Source: Thalassococcus sp. S3
GTDB lineage: Bacteria > Pseudomonadota > Alphaproteobacteria > Rhodobacterales > Rhodobacteraceae
Length of the DNA: 64,000 nucleotides
Assembly (NCBI RefSeq): GCF_004216475.1
Contig: NZ_CP022303.1
Location: forward strand, 1,116,001 to 1,180,000
Direction: 5' to 3'
In this document: positions 9,278 to 18,221 of the stretch, in pieces
Layout: every line of letters starts with the position of its first letter
Position numbering within the stretch: position 1 is the stretch's first letter
The notes under the pieces: model-generated
Database searches by the model: none
Seen by the model: only the letters and a program-made list of their open reading frames with translations
What the model was told of the DNA's origin: nothing
Made by a program: the position numbers and the translations under genes

Positions 9278-9963
9278 CAGCTTTGCGCCAGATCCGGTAT
9301 GGTCGTCAGATCTGTCAGAACATGGTCTGGGCGCCCCGGAAGGCGGTCTATCGGCTCATCGCTCCGGTTGACCCATGCTGTCCTGAACCCATAGGCTGCC
9401 GCGCAGCCCGCATCCCAGCCGTTGGACGAAACAAAAAGGACAGAAGGTTTTTCGACCCCGAAAGCATCCCTCACAAGATCGTAGACCCGTGCGTGAGGCT
9501 TGAAGATGCCCACGCTTTCCACGGAGAGCACGTGATCCAGCACATCGTCGATGCCCGCCGATTGCACGGCGCCTGCCAACATCTCCGGGGCGCCGTTCGA
9601 GAGGATTCCCGTCTTGAAGCCTGCGGATTTAAGCGTGTCCAGCATCTTGGGAACCTCGGGGTAGGCCTCAAGCTCCCAGTAAAGATCAAGCAGGCGCTGG
9701 CGCAGGTCGTCATCCCCGTCCAGTGATGTTGCCTCAAGCGCCCAATCGAGACCGTCTTGCGTCACCTGCCAGAAATCGGTGTGATCGCCGGTCACCGCTC
9801 GGAGCCAGGTATATTGCAACTGCTTCGCGCGCCAATGCTGAGACAGGTCTGCCCACCGGGCTTTCAACGCGTCGCGGCCAGGCTCCTCGGCGGCCTGTCG
9901 CGCTGCGGCGGATACATCGAAGAGCGTACCATAAGCGTCGAAGATACAGGTTGTGATCGTCAT
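9277..9963 (-). CDS. Haloacid dehalogenase, type II
   Basis: HAD-superfamily hydrolase resembling (S)-2-haloacid dehalogenases, 228 aa. Motif I DAYGTLFD gives the nucleophile aspartate; motif II is LSNGAPEML; the motif III lysine is in FKPHARVYDL; motif IV is FVSSNGWDAGCAA. These match the type II subgroup that hydrolyses 2-halocarboxylates. The start at 9963 (MTITTCIFDAYG) is preferred over a longer frame beginning at 10128. It is the first gene of the operon with the hydrolase, dehydratase and EEP genes. Confidence 0.9.
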   Translation of the reverse strand: MTITTCIFDAYGTLFDVSAAARQAAEEPGRDALKARWADLSQHWRAKQLQYTWLRAVTGDHTDFWQVTQDGLDWALEATSLDGDDDLRQRLLDLYWELEAYPEVPKMLDTLKSAGFKTGILSNGAPEMLAGAVQSAGIDDVLDHVLSVESVGIFKPHARVYDLVRDAFGVEKPSVLFVSSNGWDAGCAAAYGFRTAWVNRSDEPIDRLPGRPDHVLTDLTTIPDLAQS

Positions 9964-10212
9964 GGATACGCGTCCTCTTTGCGCGCAACCTGACACAGGC
10001 AAAGGCATCGGGGAAGGGGGTGCGTTCCGCCTATTGAGAGGCGCCCTGACCGGCCGAATAGACGACGATGGATCTGCCCAGAGGCGCGCGAAAGGCGATT
10101 CCCTCACTTCCGGCCGGTCGCATCCCATGCTTCAGCCGCAATTGTCGGGCTCCTGAACCACCATCGGTCCAAATGCCGCCGTGGCCGGCGCGGGGCAGGG
10201 GATGTTTGAAAC

Positions 10213-11004
10213 CTAAAGGTTTTCCTGTTGGGGCATGCCGAGGACGTGAAACCCGCCGTCCACCCGGATGATCTCACCCGTGGTGCACGCACCTGCGTCT
10301 GACACAAGGTAAACAGCAGTTCCGCCCACGGCGTCGAGGGTCGCGTTTGCGCGCAGCGGTGCGTTCTGGTCGGTGTGCTTGTAAGTCTTGCGTGCGCCCC
10401 CGATCGCGGCCCCGGCAAGGGTTTTCATCGGTCCCGGGCTGATCGCGTTGACGCGGATCCCGTCGGGGCCGAGGTCGTTCGCCAGATACCGCGTCGCGGC
10501 CTCCAGCGCGGCCTTGGCAACGCCCATGACGTTATAATTGGGCACGACCCGGTTCGAGCCCTGATAGGTCAGCGTCAAAAGCGTGCCCCCCTCATCGGAC
10601 ATAAGCGGATAGGCTCTCCGCGCCACTTCGATGAAGGAATAGGCGCTGATGTCCATGGAATTCTTGAAGTTCGCGCGCGAGGTATTGAGGAAGCGGCCTG
10701 TCAGCTCGGATTTGTCGGAAAAGGCGATGGCATGAACCAGAAAATCTATGCTGGGCCAACGGCCCGACAGCGCCGAGAAGGCCGCGTCAAGTGAGGCGTC
10801 GTCGGTCACGTCGACATCCACCATGAAATCGGATCCGACGGAGGAGGCCAGGGGTTGCAGCCTTTTGCCAAAGGCTTCGCCCTGATAGGTAAAGGCCAGC
10901 TCTGCACCAGCCTCGTGCAATGCCTTTGCAATCCCCCACGCGATCGACCGGTCGTTGGCGACGCCCATGACCAGGCCGCGTTTTCCTTTCAAGATGTCAG
11001 ACAT
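10213..11004 (-). CDS. fabI: Enoyl-[acyl-carrier-protein] reductase (NADH)
   Basis: Last reduction step of each fatty-acid elongation cycle. 263-aa SDR-fold protein with the FabI-type cofactor loop GVANDRSIAWGIA and the catalytic Tyr-x6-Lys pair in YNVMGVAKAALE; the C-terminal GEIIRVDGGFHVLGM is also FabI-typical. It starts 9 nt after the fabB stop, so fabA-fabB-fabI form a single transcription unit for unsaturated and saturated fatty-acid synthesis. Confidence 0.96.
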   Translation of the reverse strand: MSDILKGKRGLVMGVANDRSIAWGIAKALHEAGAELAFTYQGEAFGKRLQPLASSVGSDFMVDVDVTDDASLDAAFSALSGRWPSIDFLVHAIAFSDKSELTGRFLNTSRANFKNSMDISAYSFIEVARRAYPLMSDEGGTLLTLTYQGSNRVVPNYNVMGVAKAALEAATRYLANDLGPDGIRVNAISPGPMKTLAGAAIGGARKTYKHTDQNAPLRANATLDAVGGTAVYLVSDAGACTTGEIIRVDGGFHVLGMPQQENL

Positions 11005-11013
11005 AGCAAAGGC

Positions 11014-12243
11014 TTACCCGTGATATTTCGAAAGGATCATCGACCCGTTTGTGCCACCAAACCCGAAGGAGTTGGTCATCACGCTGTCCAGCCCCGCATG
11101 TTCCACCAGATCCAGGGCAATTTCACCCGGTTTCAGACCGGGGTCCAGCGTTTCGACATTGATCGAGCGTGTGATGAAGTCGTTGTCGAGCATCAGGAGG
11201 CTGAAGATTGCCTCCAGCGCGCCCGCAGCACCTTGCGCATGGCCGGTCATCGACTTGGTAGATGAGACCGGCGGTTGGTCGACGCCCTCAAATATGCGGC
11301 GCACCGCTTCCACTTCGCCGACATCGCCGACAGGTGTCGAGGTGCCGTGCGCGTTGATATAGCTGACCTTGCGGTCTTCGGGCAGTGTTGCGAGGGCCAG
11401 TCGCATCGCACGCTCGCCCCCTTCACCGGACGGTGCGACCATGTCATGTCCGTCGCTGGTGGCGGCATATCCCGTCACTTCGGCGTAGATCTTTGCGCCA
11501 CGCGCCTTGGCGTGTTCCAGCTCTTCCAGTACCACGATCCCGCCGCCGCCCGAAATGACGAAGCCGTCGCGATTTTCATCGAAGGCGCGCGAGGCCCGCT
11601 CCGGCGTGTCATTGTATTTGGACGACATGGCCCCCATCGCGTCAAAGAGGCAGGACAATGTCCAGTCCAACTCTTCCCCGCCGCCGGCGAACATCACATC
11701 CTGCTTGCCCAGCATGATCTGCTCGGCGGCGTTGCCGATGCAATGCAGGGACGTGGAACAGGCCGAGGTGATCGAATAGTTGATGCCCTTGATCTTGAAC
11801 GCGGTCGACAGGTTCGCGCTGATGGTGGAAGACATGCATTTCGGTACGGCAAAGGGCCCGATCCGCTTGGGTGCGCCGTTTTTCAGAACGGTTTGGTGTG
11901 CCACCAGCATCGACGATGTGCTGGGCCCGCCCGAGCCTGCAACCAGGCCCGTCCGGGGGTTCACCACGTCACTGTCTTCAAGCCCCGCATCCGCGATGGC
12001 CTGGCTCATCGCGATATGCGCGTAAGCGGCACCCGGTCCCATGAACCGCAATGTGCGCTTGTCGATATGTTCGGCGGGGTCGATCTTGAGCGTGCCGGCG
12101 ACCTGACTGCGAAAGCCATGTTCTGACATTTCAGGGCTCGCTTCGATGCCCGAACGCCCTGCTTTCAGCGAGGCGGTCACCTCTTCGGTGTTGTTCCCGA
12201 TGGACGAGACGATGCCCAGCCCTGTAACGACGACGCGGCGCAT
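11014..12243 (-). CDS. fabB: Beta-ketoacyl-ACP synthase I
   Basis: Condensing enzyme of type II fatty-acid synthesis, 409 aa, needed with FabA to elongate cis-unsaturated chains. The catalytic Cys is in TSACSTSLHCIG, with the two histidines in NAHGTSTPVGD and in the SMTGHAQGAAG block after the active-site lysine region. A GGAGG ribosome-binding site precedes the ATG. It lies 18 nt downstream of fabA, the arrangement diagnostic of the FabA/FabB unsaturated fatty-acid pathway. Confidence 0.96.
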   Translation of the reverse strand: MRRVVVTGLGIVSSIGNNTEEVTASLKAGRSGIEASPEMSEHGFRSQVAGTLKIDPAEHIDKRTLRFMGPGAAYAHIAMSQAIADAGLEDSDVVNPRTGLVAGSGGPSTSSMLVAHQTVLKNGAPKRIGPFAVPKCMSSTISANLSTAFKIKGINYSITSACSTSLHCIGNAAEQIMLGKQDVMFAGGGEELDWTLSCLFDAMGAMSSKYNDTPERASRAFDENRDGFVISGGGGIVVLEELEHAKARGAKIYAEVTGYAATSDGHDMVAPSGEGGERAMRLALATLPEDRKVSYINAHGTSTPVGDVGEVEAVRRIFEGVDQPPVSSTKSMTGHAQGAAGALEAIFSLLMLDNDFITRSINVETLDPGLKPGEIALDLVEHAGLDSVMTNSFGFGGTNGSMILSKYHG

Positions 12244-12261
12244 CTGCGGCCTCCTTATGGC

Positions 12262-12777
12262 TTAGGCTTCGGAACTGGTGGACAGTCCGACTTTCATACC
12301 CTTGACCACATAAATCTCTTCCCCATCGGCCTCAACCCGTCCGTCGGCCACGCCCATTTTCAGACGCCGGTCGATCACTCGGGTGAAATCCACGAAGTAG
12401 CGGATCATCTTGCGGCTTGGCGTGACCATGCCGCTCAGCTTCACCTCGCCCACGCCCAGGGCCATCCCCAGCCCCTGCCAGCCGCGCCAGCCCAGGTTGA
12501 AACCGGTGAGTTGCCACAGGCCATCAAGCCCCAGACAGCCCGGCATGATCGGGTTGCCCGGAAAGTGACATTTGAAGAACCAAAGATCAGGCACGATATC
12601 GAACTCGGCAACGACATGACCCTTGCCATGTGCCCCGCCATCCGCGCTGATTTCGGTGATCCGGTCCATCATCAGCATCGGGGGTTCGGGGAGTTGTGCA
12701 TTTCCGGGCCCGAAAAGCTCCCCCCGCGCGCACTTGAGCAGATCTTCTTTGTCAAAATAACTCGGGTAGTCGGCCAT
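12262..12777 (-). CDS. fabA: 3-hydroxydecanoyl-ACP dehydratase/isomerase
   Basis: Bifunctional dehydratase and trans-2/cis-3 isomerase that introduces the double bond at the C10 stage. 171 aa, the standard FabA length. The active-site histidine and aspartate lie in [25 protein letters not shown] ribosome-binding site is 10 nt upstream of the ATG. It is first in the fabA-fabB-fabI operon and faces irr across a 211-bp divergent promoter region. Confidence 0.96.
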   Translation of the reverse strand: MADYPSYFDKEDLLKCARGELFGPGNAQLPEPPMLMMDRITEISADGGAHGKGHVVAEFDIVPDLWFFKCHFPGNPIMPGCLGLDGLWQLTGFNLGWRGWQGLGMALGVGEVKLSGMVTPSRKMIRYFVDFTRVIDRRLKMGVADGRVEADGEEIYVVKGMKVGLSTSSEA

Positions 12778-12942
12778 TCTGGCGTGTCTCCTGCTCGGCG
12801 CCTGTCATCACAATTGGCTTCCTCTAGCACCCGCATTGCGCGTCCTGCAAGGGCGCGCAGGTCAAACTTCGGTCGGGTTTGCCGCACCTTGTCGGGCCAG
12901 TTGCATCTGATTTTCATTTGAAATTCGCCCCCCCTCCGCCCT

Positions 12943-12963
12943 ATATATCTAGATATATCTAGA
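12943..12963. promoter_or_regulatory. Palindromic double operator candidate between fabA and irr
   Basis: A perfect 16-bp palindrome (12943-12958) is overlapped by a second copy of its left half: the unit ATATATCTAG occurs twice with a spacing of exactly 10 bp, one helical turn. It sits 26 bp upstream of the irr start codon, in the divergent fabA/irr promoter region. Just left of it TTTCA-TT-TGAAA (12912-12923) forms another small inverted repeat. The design suggests two dimers on one DNA face, possibly Irr or another Fur-family protein; binding is inference. Confidence 0.5.
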
Positions 12964-12988
12964 GAAAAGCTGCAGTGAGGGGCCGTCT

Positions 12989-13408
12989 ATGACGCCGCAA
13001 GCCACGAAATTCGCGACCGATTGGCTTTCCGGAGCCGGTTTACGGCCGACACGCCAGCGCATGGCGTTGGCGGAATTGCTCGTGGGTGATGGGCAACATC
13101 GACACGTGACCGCCGAAAGCCTGTTCGACGCGGCAAAGTCGAAAGGTGCCGCCGTGTCGCTTGCCACGGTCTACAACACCCTGCGTGCGTTTTGCGACGC
13201 GGGCCTTCTTCAGGAAGTGACCGTGGATGGCTCAAAGAGCTATTTCGACACGAACACGCATGATCACCCGCATTTCTTTTGGGAAGACGAGGCGCGTCTG
13301 ACCGATGCACCATCGGAAGAACTGGTCATCACACAACTCCCCAAAGCGCCGGAAGGGGCGGAGATCGCGTCGGTCGATGTTGTGATCCGGTTGCGCAAAA
13401 CCACCTGA
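12989..13408 (+). CDS. irr: Fur-family transcriptional regulator, Irr type
   Basis: 139-aa Fur-family repressor. The N-terminal winged helix covers about residues 15-80 (LRPTRQRMALAELL, ATVYNTLRAF) and the metal/heme-sensing region contains THDHPHFFWEDEARLTD, the histidine pattern typical of Irr rather than Fur or Zur. Rhodobacteraceae Irr proteins usually lack the N-terminal Cys-Pro heme motif, as here. Irr regulates iron and heme genes. Divergent from fabA; followed after 1 nt by the PhyH dioxygenase gene, so the two are probably cotranscribed. Confidence 0.88.
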   Translation: MTPQATKFATDWLSGAGLRPTRQRMALAELLVGDGQHRHVTAESLFDAAKSKGAAVSLATVYNTLRAFCDAGLLQEVTVDGSKSYFDTNTHDHPHFFWEDEARLTDAPSEELVITQLPKAPEGAEIASVDVVIRLRKTT

Positions 13409-13409
13409 C

Positions 13410-14195
13410 ATGATCGTGACGGAGGCGCAGGTCGCTGCGTTCCAGCGGGACGGGGTTGTGCTTTTGCGCGGTCTTTTTCGTGACCAGGTCGAGACCTTGC
13501 GGCGCGGTGTCGACGCCAATATGGCTGCCCCTGGCCCTTATGCATCGAACAACGAAAAGTCTGGCGAAACCGGTCTCTTTTTTGATGACTATTGCAACTG
13601 GACGCGTATTGCCGAGTTCGAGCATGCCATTCACGCGGCACCGGTTGCCGAAGCTGCGGCATGCCTGATGGGATCCGACACGGTGCAGATGTTCCATGAT
13701 CATGTTCTGGTGAAGGAGCCTGGAACCTCCATGGCGACCCCGTGGCATCAGGACGGCCCTTACTACTTTGTCGAAGGGCGTCAGACGGTCAGCTTTTGGT
13801 GCCCGCTTGATTCCGTCCGCGATGCGACGCTGCGCTGCGTTGCGGGCTCCCATCTTTGGGAAAAGGATGTTTTGCCCACGCGCTGGGTGTCGGAGCAGGC
13901 TTTTTTCGACAAAGGCGACTATATGGCGGTTCCGGATCCCGAAGCCGAGAATATGCGCATTGTCGAATTCGAAATGGAACCGGGCGATGCGGTGGCGTTT
14001 CACTTCCGCACACTGCATGGCGCGCGCGGAAATACGAGCACGGCGCGGCGGCGCGCTTTTTCGCTGCGCCTTGTCGGGGACGACGCGCGTTATGTTGAGC
14101 GGCCGGGTCGCACGTCGCCGCCGTTTCCGGGACATGATATGAGGGCGGGCCAAAGACTGCGTGAGGATTGGTTTCCGCTTCTGAAGCGGGCTTGA
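13410..14195 (+). CDS. PhyH-family Fe(II)/2-oxoglutarate dioxygenase
   Basis: 261-aa phytanoyl-CoA dioxygenase-like protein. The 2-His-1-carboxylate iron site is visible as WHQDGPYY (His and Asp) and the distal TLHGARGN histidine, and the 2-oxoglutarate-binding arginine is likely in RRRAFSLRLVGDD. It begins one base after the irr stop. Substrate unknown; relatives act on phytanoyl-CoA, ectoine or other small metabolites. The link with Irr could mean iron-responsive expression of an iron enzyme, which is inference. Confidence 0.85.
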   Translation: MIVTEAQVAAFQRDGVVLLRGLFRDQVETLRRGVDANMAAPGPYASNNEKSGETGLFFDDYCNWTRIAEFEHAIHAAPVAEAAACLMGSDTVQMFHDHVLVKEPGTSMATPWHQDGPYYFVEGRQTVSFWCPLDSVRDATLRCVAGSHLWEKDVLPTRWVSEQAFFDKGDYMAVPDPEAENMRIVEFEMEPGDAVAFHFRTLHGARGNTSTARRRAFSLRLVGDDARYVERPGRTSPPFPGHDMRAGQRLREDWFPLLKRA

Positions 14196-14674
14196 CCCAA
14201 GTGACCGTGCGCCGGCTGACGATCCAGGATCATGCCAACATCTTGAATCTCTATGCCGAACTGGCCCCGGCAACGCCCGTTCTCCAGAACGTCTCAGGAC
14301 TGGAAGCGCTGATCGCTCACCCCGGCACCGAATTGTTGGGGGCAGAGGTCGAGGGATCGGTCGGGGCGATGGTCACCCTGCATGTCTTGCCCAATCTGAC
14401 CTATGGCGGGCGGCCCTATGCCCTGATCGAAAACGTGGTCACGGCACAGCGCTTTCAAATGCGCGGTTTGGGGCGGAGAGTGATGGAGGCCGCCATCCGA
14501 TCCGCCTGGGCGCAGGATGCCTATAAGATCATGCTGCTGACCGGCCAGACTGCCGGGGCACGCGGATTTTACGAAAGGCTTGGTTTTTCCGCGGACGAGA
14601 AGTTTGGAATGACATTGCGAAGGGTGCCGACCCGTGGGGCACAGGCCATCAAAACCACTGGCCCGGCTCCATAA
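14192..14674 (+). CDS. GNAT-family N-acetyltransferase
   Basis: About 155-160 aa GNAT-fold acetyltransferase. The acetyl-CoA loop is in QMRGLGRRVMEAAI, preceded by the beta-4 strand IENVVTA, and the end carries ARGFYERLGFSADEKFGM, a typical motif B. No ATG precedes the domain; start candidates are TTG at 14192, overlapping the dioxygenase stop as TTGA, and GTG at 14201. It shares 26 nt at its 3' end with the convergent gene on the other strand. Substrate unknown. Confidence 0.8.
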   Translation: MTQVTVRRLTIQDHANILNLYAELAPATPVLQNVSGLEALIAHPGTELLGAEVEGSVGAMVTLHVLPNLTYGGRPYALIENVVTAQRFQMRGLGRRVMEAAIRSAWAQDAYKIMLLTGQTAGARGFYERLGFSADEKFGMTLRRVPTRGAQAIKTTGPAP

Positions 14675-15515
14675 GGCCCAGATCCATCAATTGACGCGAT
14701 TGCCATTCGAACGGGGCCGAATTGTGCCATCTGAACGTTTTGATCTCGGCTGAAGAGCCGGGATTGTTTTTCAGCGCCTTTGCAGTGCGAAAAGAGCAGA
14801 TCGCGGCGGTCAGGTTGTTGTGCCAGGGGCAGGCATAGGTGTTATATTCCTCGTCGTTGAACGTGTAATCGTCCCGAAGCTGCAATCCGGGCTTGGCCTT
14901 GAAGAGTGAAATCCGGTCGATCTTGCGGCTTTTTTCCGGGATATGCTCTTCAAAGCGCCATTTCAGACCGCCGAAGAAATCAAGCTGCCGTTCCTTGGGG
15001 TAGGTCGTCACAGGGTCAGGGCGGGCGAGGGCGTAATAGCCCGTCCGGTCGAGATGGGCATGATCCACCGACACCGCGTTATGGCAATGCGACAGGTCCT
15101 GGGCGTAAAGATCTACGACATAAGTCAGCATGCCGTCCCGCCGCTCCTGTTCGTGGAAGGCCAGCATTTCCGACACTTTGCGTGTCTCGCAGAACGGGTA
15201 GAACAGGTATTCCGCGTTATAGCAGTAATAGATCCACTGATCGGGGGCGGCGCGGGTCAGCTTGTCTATGACCTCCTGCGTCTTTTCCATCGTAGAGGGG
15301 TGGTAGGTGATGCGGTGAACCTGCGCGGCAAGATCGTCGGGCAGCCCGAATTCCTCGGGCATCACAACGACGATTGTTTCGAACCCCAGCGACAGATGAT
15401 GTTCGATCGTCGACCACACCTCGACATCATCCTCCACCAAAAGGATGGCGATGGGTCCTTTTGCCAGCACGCCCTTTGAGCGCGTTAAAAACATGTCCAA
15501 AGATTGGTGGGCCAT
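14649..15515 (-). CDS. Uncharacterised protein, glycosyltransferase 2-like N-terminus
   Basis: 288-aa cytoplasmic protein without signal peptide or membrane helices. The N-terminus (ILLVEDDVEVWSTIEHHLSLGFE) resembles the nucleotide-sugar binding start of family 2 glycosyltransferase-like proteins common in Roseobacter genomes, and an aromatic-rich centre (WIYYCYNAEYLFYPFCE) follows. I do not see a convincing DxD motif apart from the first acidic cluster. Convergent with and overlapping the GNAT gene. Function not assigned. Confidence 0.65.
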   Translation of the reverse strand: MAHQSLDMFLTRSKGVLAKGPIAILLVEDDVEVWSTIEHHLSLGFETIVVVMPEEFGLPDDLAAQVHRITYHPSTMEKTQEVIDKLTRAAPDQWIYYCYNAEYLFYPFCETRKVSEMLAFHEQERRDGMLTYVVDLYAQDLSHCHNAVSVDHAHLDRTGYYALARPDPVTTYPKERQLDFFGGLKWRFEEHIPEKSRKIDRISLFKAKPGLQLRDDYTFNDEEYNTYACPWHNNLTAAICSFRTAKALKNNPGSSAEIKTFRWHNSAPFEWQSRQLMDLGLMEPGQWF

Positions 15516-15634
15516 ATCCCGCTGCCGTCTGCCGTTCGCGACCGTACCGCAAGGTCGGTTAATTCAGAGTGCATTGCAAGCGGGCACGGCATGCACTATC
15601 TGGCCTTCCAATCCCCAACACCGGAACCCTGCTC

Positions 15635-16957
15635 ATGGCCGCGCCCAAAAAGCTTTATATCAAGACATATGGCTGCCAGATGAACGTCTATGACAGCGAG
15701 CGCATGGCTGAAACGCTGGGTGCGCAGGGATATGTCGAAACCGCGACGCCGGACGATGCGGATATGATCCTTCTCAACACCTGCCACATTCGTGAAAAGG
15801 CGGCCGAGAAAGTCTATTCCGAGTTGGGGCGGTTCAAGGGGCTGAAAGAGGCAAATCCCGATCTGAAAATCGGTGTGGCCGGCTGCGTCGCGCAGGCGGA
15901 AGGCGAAGAAATCGTGCGGCGTCAACCGATGGTCGATCTTGTGGTCGGTCCGCAATCCTATCATCGCCTGCCCGAGATGGAGGCCAAGGCCCGGAGCGGC
16001 GCCCGCGCCTTGGACACTGATTTTCCCGAAGAGGACAAGTTTGAACATCTCAAGGCCCGGCCCAAGGCGCAGCGCGGTCCGACAGCCTTTCTGACAGTTC
16101 AGGAAGGCTGCGACAAGTTCTGCGCCTTCTGCGTCGTTCCCTATACCCGCGGAGCGGAGGTCAGCCGGCCCGTCGCGCGAATCCTGGACGAAGCCCGCGA
16201 CCTCGTCGAACGCGGCGTGAAAGAGATCACGCTTCTGGGGCAGAATGTGAATGCCTATCACGGTGCCGGTCCGGATGGCGGCGATTACAGCCTGGCCAAG
16301 CTGATCTGGGACCTCGACAAGATCGACGGGCTTGAGCGGATCCGCTTTACCACTTCGCATCCCAACGACATGAGCGACGATCTTATTGCCGCGCACGGAG
16401 AGTGCAAAAAACTGATGCCCTATCTGCATTTGCCGGTGCAATCCGGATCAGATCGCATCTTGAAACGCATGAACCGCAGTCACACCGCCGAGAGCTATCT
16501 TCGACTGATCGAGCGTATTCGCGCGGCCCGGCCCGACATCTTGATGTCGGGCGATTTCATTGTGGGATTTCCAGAGGAAACCGAAGAGGATTTTCAGGCC
16601 ACACTCGATCTGATCGAGGCCGTGAAATACGGCTATGCCTATTCCTTCAAATATTCCCCGCGTCCCGGCACACCCGCTGCGGAGCGGCAAGCGGTTCCGG
16701 CGGATGTTGCGGATGAACGGCTTCAGCGTCTTCAGCACCTGATCACGGCGCAGCAAACCGAAATTCAGCAATCCATGGTTGGACGTGTGGTCAACGTGCT
16801 TTTTGAAAAAGCAGGGCGCCTGGATGGTCAAATGGTCGGGAAATCCGAGTATCTGCACGCGGTCCATGTCACACATCCCGGGATCCGCGCCGGCGATATT
16901 GCCGCAGTAGAGATTGTCGAAGCCGGTTCGAATTCGCTTTCCGGCAAGATCTTATGA
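15635..16957 (+). CDS. miaB: tRNA-2-methylthio-N6-dimethylallyladenosine synthase
   Basis: Radical-SAM methylthiotransferase that adds 2-methylthio to i6A37 of tRNAs reading UNN codons. 440 aa. The N-terminal UPF0004 domain has three [4Fe-4S] cysteines (YGCQMN, NTCHIRE, AGCVAQ), the radical SAM motif is CDKFCAFC (C-x3-C-x2-C), and a TRAM domain ends the protein. The frame is open further upstream to 15569, but ATG at 15635 gives the conserved N-terminus ([13 protein letters not shown]). Confidence 0.96.
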   Translation: MAAPKKLYIKTYGCQMNVYDSERMAETLGAQGYVETATPDDADMILLNTCHIREKAAEKVYSELGRFKGLKEANPDLKIGVAGCVAQAEGEEIVRRQPMVDLVVGPQSYHRLPEMEAKARSGARALDTDFPEEDKFEHLKARPKAQRGPTAFLTVQEGCDKFCAFCVVPYTRGAEVSRPVARILDEARDLVERGVKEITLLGQNVNAYHGAGPDGGDYSLAKLIWDLDKIDGLERIRFTTSHPNDMSDDLIAAHGECKKLMPYLHLPVQSGSDRILKRMNRSHTAESYLRLIERIRAARPDILMSGDFIVGFPEETEEDFQATLDLIEAVKYGYAYSFKYSPRPGTPAAERQAVPADVADERLQRLQHLITAQQTEIQQSMVGRVVNVLFEKAGRLDGQMVGKSEYLHAVHVTHPGIRAGDIAAVEIVEAGSNSLSGKIL

Positions 16958-17185
16958 TCTGCTGCGTTAAATGATTTTGCTCCGAAATCAGCGTCTTGCG
17001 CCGATATCTGAACAGATCACTTCAGCATTTAAGTATTGTCGCCAAATAAGACACAATATCTGGTGATTTTTCCTTCACATGCCCGAACAATTTTTTTAGT
17101 CTATATTTCATGAACTTGCAGGGCGCCCACCATTACAGTCACAAAGGCGCCGCGTTCGGGGGAACATTGTGAAGGGATATCAGCG

Positions 17186-17764
17186 GTGTTTGATTTCAGA
17201 ATAAAGCGTGTTTTGGCGAGCATTGCTGCCGTCGCCATCGCAGCAACCGGTGTGCTGTCAACCGCGCAGGAGGTGTCGGCGGAGTCGCATCAGCGCACGA
17301 TCGTGGGGTCGCGATACGTGCCCACCATCTGGGTTGATCCCGACGGTTGCGAACATTGGGTTATGGATGATGGGGTCGAAGGCTACATGACGCCCCACGT
17401 GAACCGTCAGGGCATTCCGGTCTGCCGCCGGGGCAATGTGTGCGGTGTGATGAACACCGATCAGTTCTTCGCCACTGACAGCTACAGAATCAGCTCTCAT
17501 GGCCAGCAGCGCCTGCGGCAGTTCTTCCAAAGCGCGTCGGCTACGGCCTTCATCATCACGGGACATACCGACAGCCGGGCGTCCGATGCCTATAACATGC
17601 GCCTGTCGTTCAACCGCGCGAACGCGGTGGCCCGCGTCGCGGCGGCCAGTGGGGCACGGATCGCCGATGTCCGCGGATACGGGGAACGTCTGCCTGCCGC
17701 ATCGAACAATTCGGCTGCCGGCATGGCCAAGAACCGCCGTGTCGAAATCATTTGTATCCGCTGA
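17186..17764 (+). CDS. OmpA-family exported protein with WVDPxGC domain
   Basis: 192-aa exported protein. Signal peptide at residues 1-32 (hydrophobic AAVAIAATGVLS, cleavage near VSAES), then an unnamed about 35-residue block (48-83) with WVDPDGCEHW and DDGVEGY, then a C-terminal OmpA-like peptidoglycan-binding domain (about 100-190; FIITGHTDSRASDAYN, NRRVEI). It starts with GTG, with AGGG about 10 nt upstream. The middle block is repeated in the lipoprotein encoded next, so the pair probably works together at the cell wall; inference. Confidence 0.85.
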   Translation: MFDFRIKRVLASIAAVAIAATGVLSTAQEVSAESHQRTIVGSRYVPTIWVDPDGCEHWVMDDGVEGYMTPHVNRQGIPVCRRGNVCGVMNTDQFFATDSYRISSHGQQRLRQFFQSASATAFIITGHTDSRASDAYNMRLSFNRANAVARVAAASGARIADVRGYGERLPAASNNSAAGMAKNRRVEIICIR

Positions 17765-17775
17765 GGGCGCGTATC

Positions 17776-18075
17776 ATGAAATTTGCTAAGTTCACTGTTC
17801 TTCTCGCGGTCGTCGGCGCCTTGTCGGGCTGTCTTGGAGAGAAGGTCGACAAAACGGTCGACCGCGGGTTCGATTCGAAGGATCTGAGCCAGCTCAAGGC
17901 CGGCATCTGGGTGGATCCCAACGGGTGCGATCACTGGATCATCGACGATGGGGTCGAGGGATATCTCTCTCAGCGGCTGGACAAATACGGCAAGCCCGTG
18001 TGTTCCGGTGTTGCGCCGCCCAATGTGGCGACGGGGCCGTTCAAGCGTGGGTCCAGCTTCCCGGATCCGATCTGA
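17776..18075 (+). CDS. Small lipoprotein sharing the WVDPxGC domain
   Basis: 99-aa predicted lipoprotein: signal with lipobox LSGC (Cys at about residue 18), short linker, then WVDPNGCDHW and DDGVEGY followed by a conserved Cys in GKPVCSG. The block is clearly homologous to residues 48-83 of the OmpA-like protein just upstream, while the OmpA domain is missing. It starts 11 nt after that gene and is followed by a good terminator, so the two form a bicistronic unit. Start at ATG 17776 rather than upstream in-frame codons. Confidence 0.8.
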   Translation: MKFAKFTVLLAVVGALSGCLGEKVDKTVDRGFDSKDLSQLKAGIWVDPNGCDHWIIDDGVEGYLSQRLDKYGKPVCSGVAPPNVATGPFKRGSSFPDPI

Positions 18076-18099
18076 TCATATGGCGCTTTTGCGCAAAGA

Positions 18100-18133
18100 A
18101 CGGCCGCCGCATTCTGCAGGCGGTCGTTTTTGT
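18100..18133 (+). terminator. Rho-independent terminator after the lipoprotein gene
   Basis: Nine-base-pair stem ACGGCCGCC/GGCGGTCGT with one G-U pair and a 10-nt loop, followed directly by a run of five T and a further T-rich tail. It lies 24 nt after the lipoprotein stop and before phoH. Confidence 0.85.
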
Positions 18134-18221
18134 TTCTTTTGTATGAATTTCGCGTAGGGGTCCTTGCACGGGACCTGTGATCTTGGCACCATGTCACAAG
18201 ACGACCTGCAAGGAGACACGT

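Noticed and set aside
16955..17018. TGATCTG ... CAGATCA as terminator of miaB
   Set aside because: The arms are 50 nt apart, include the stop codon, and no T-run follows.
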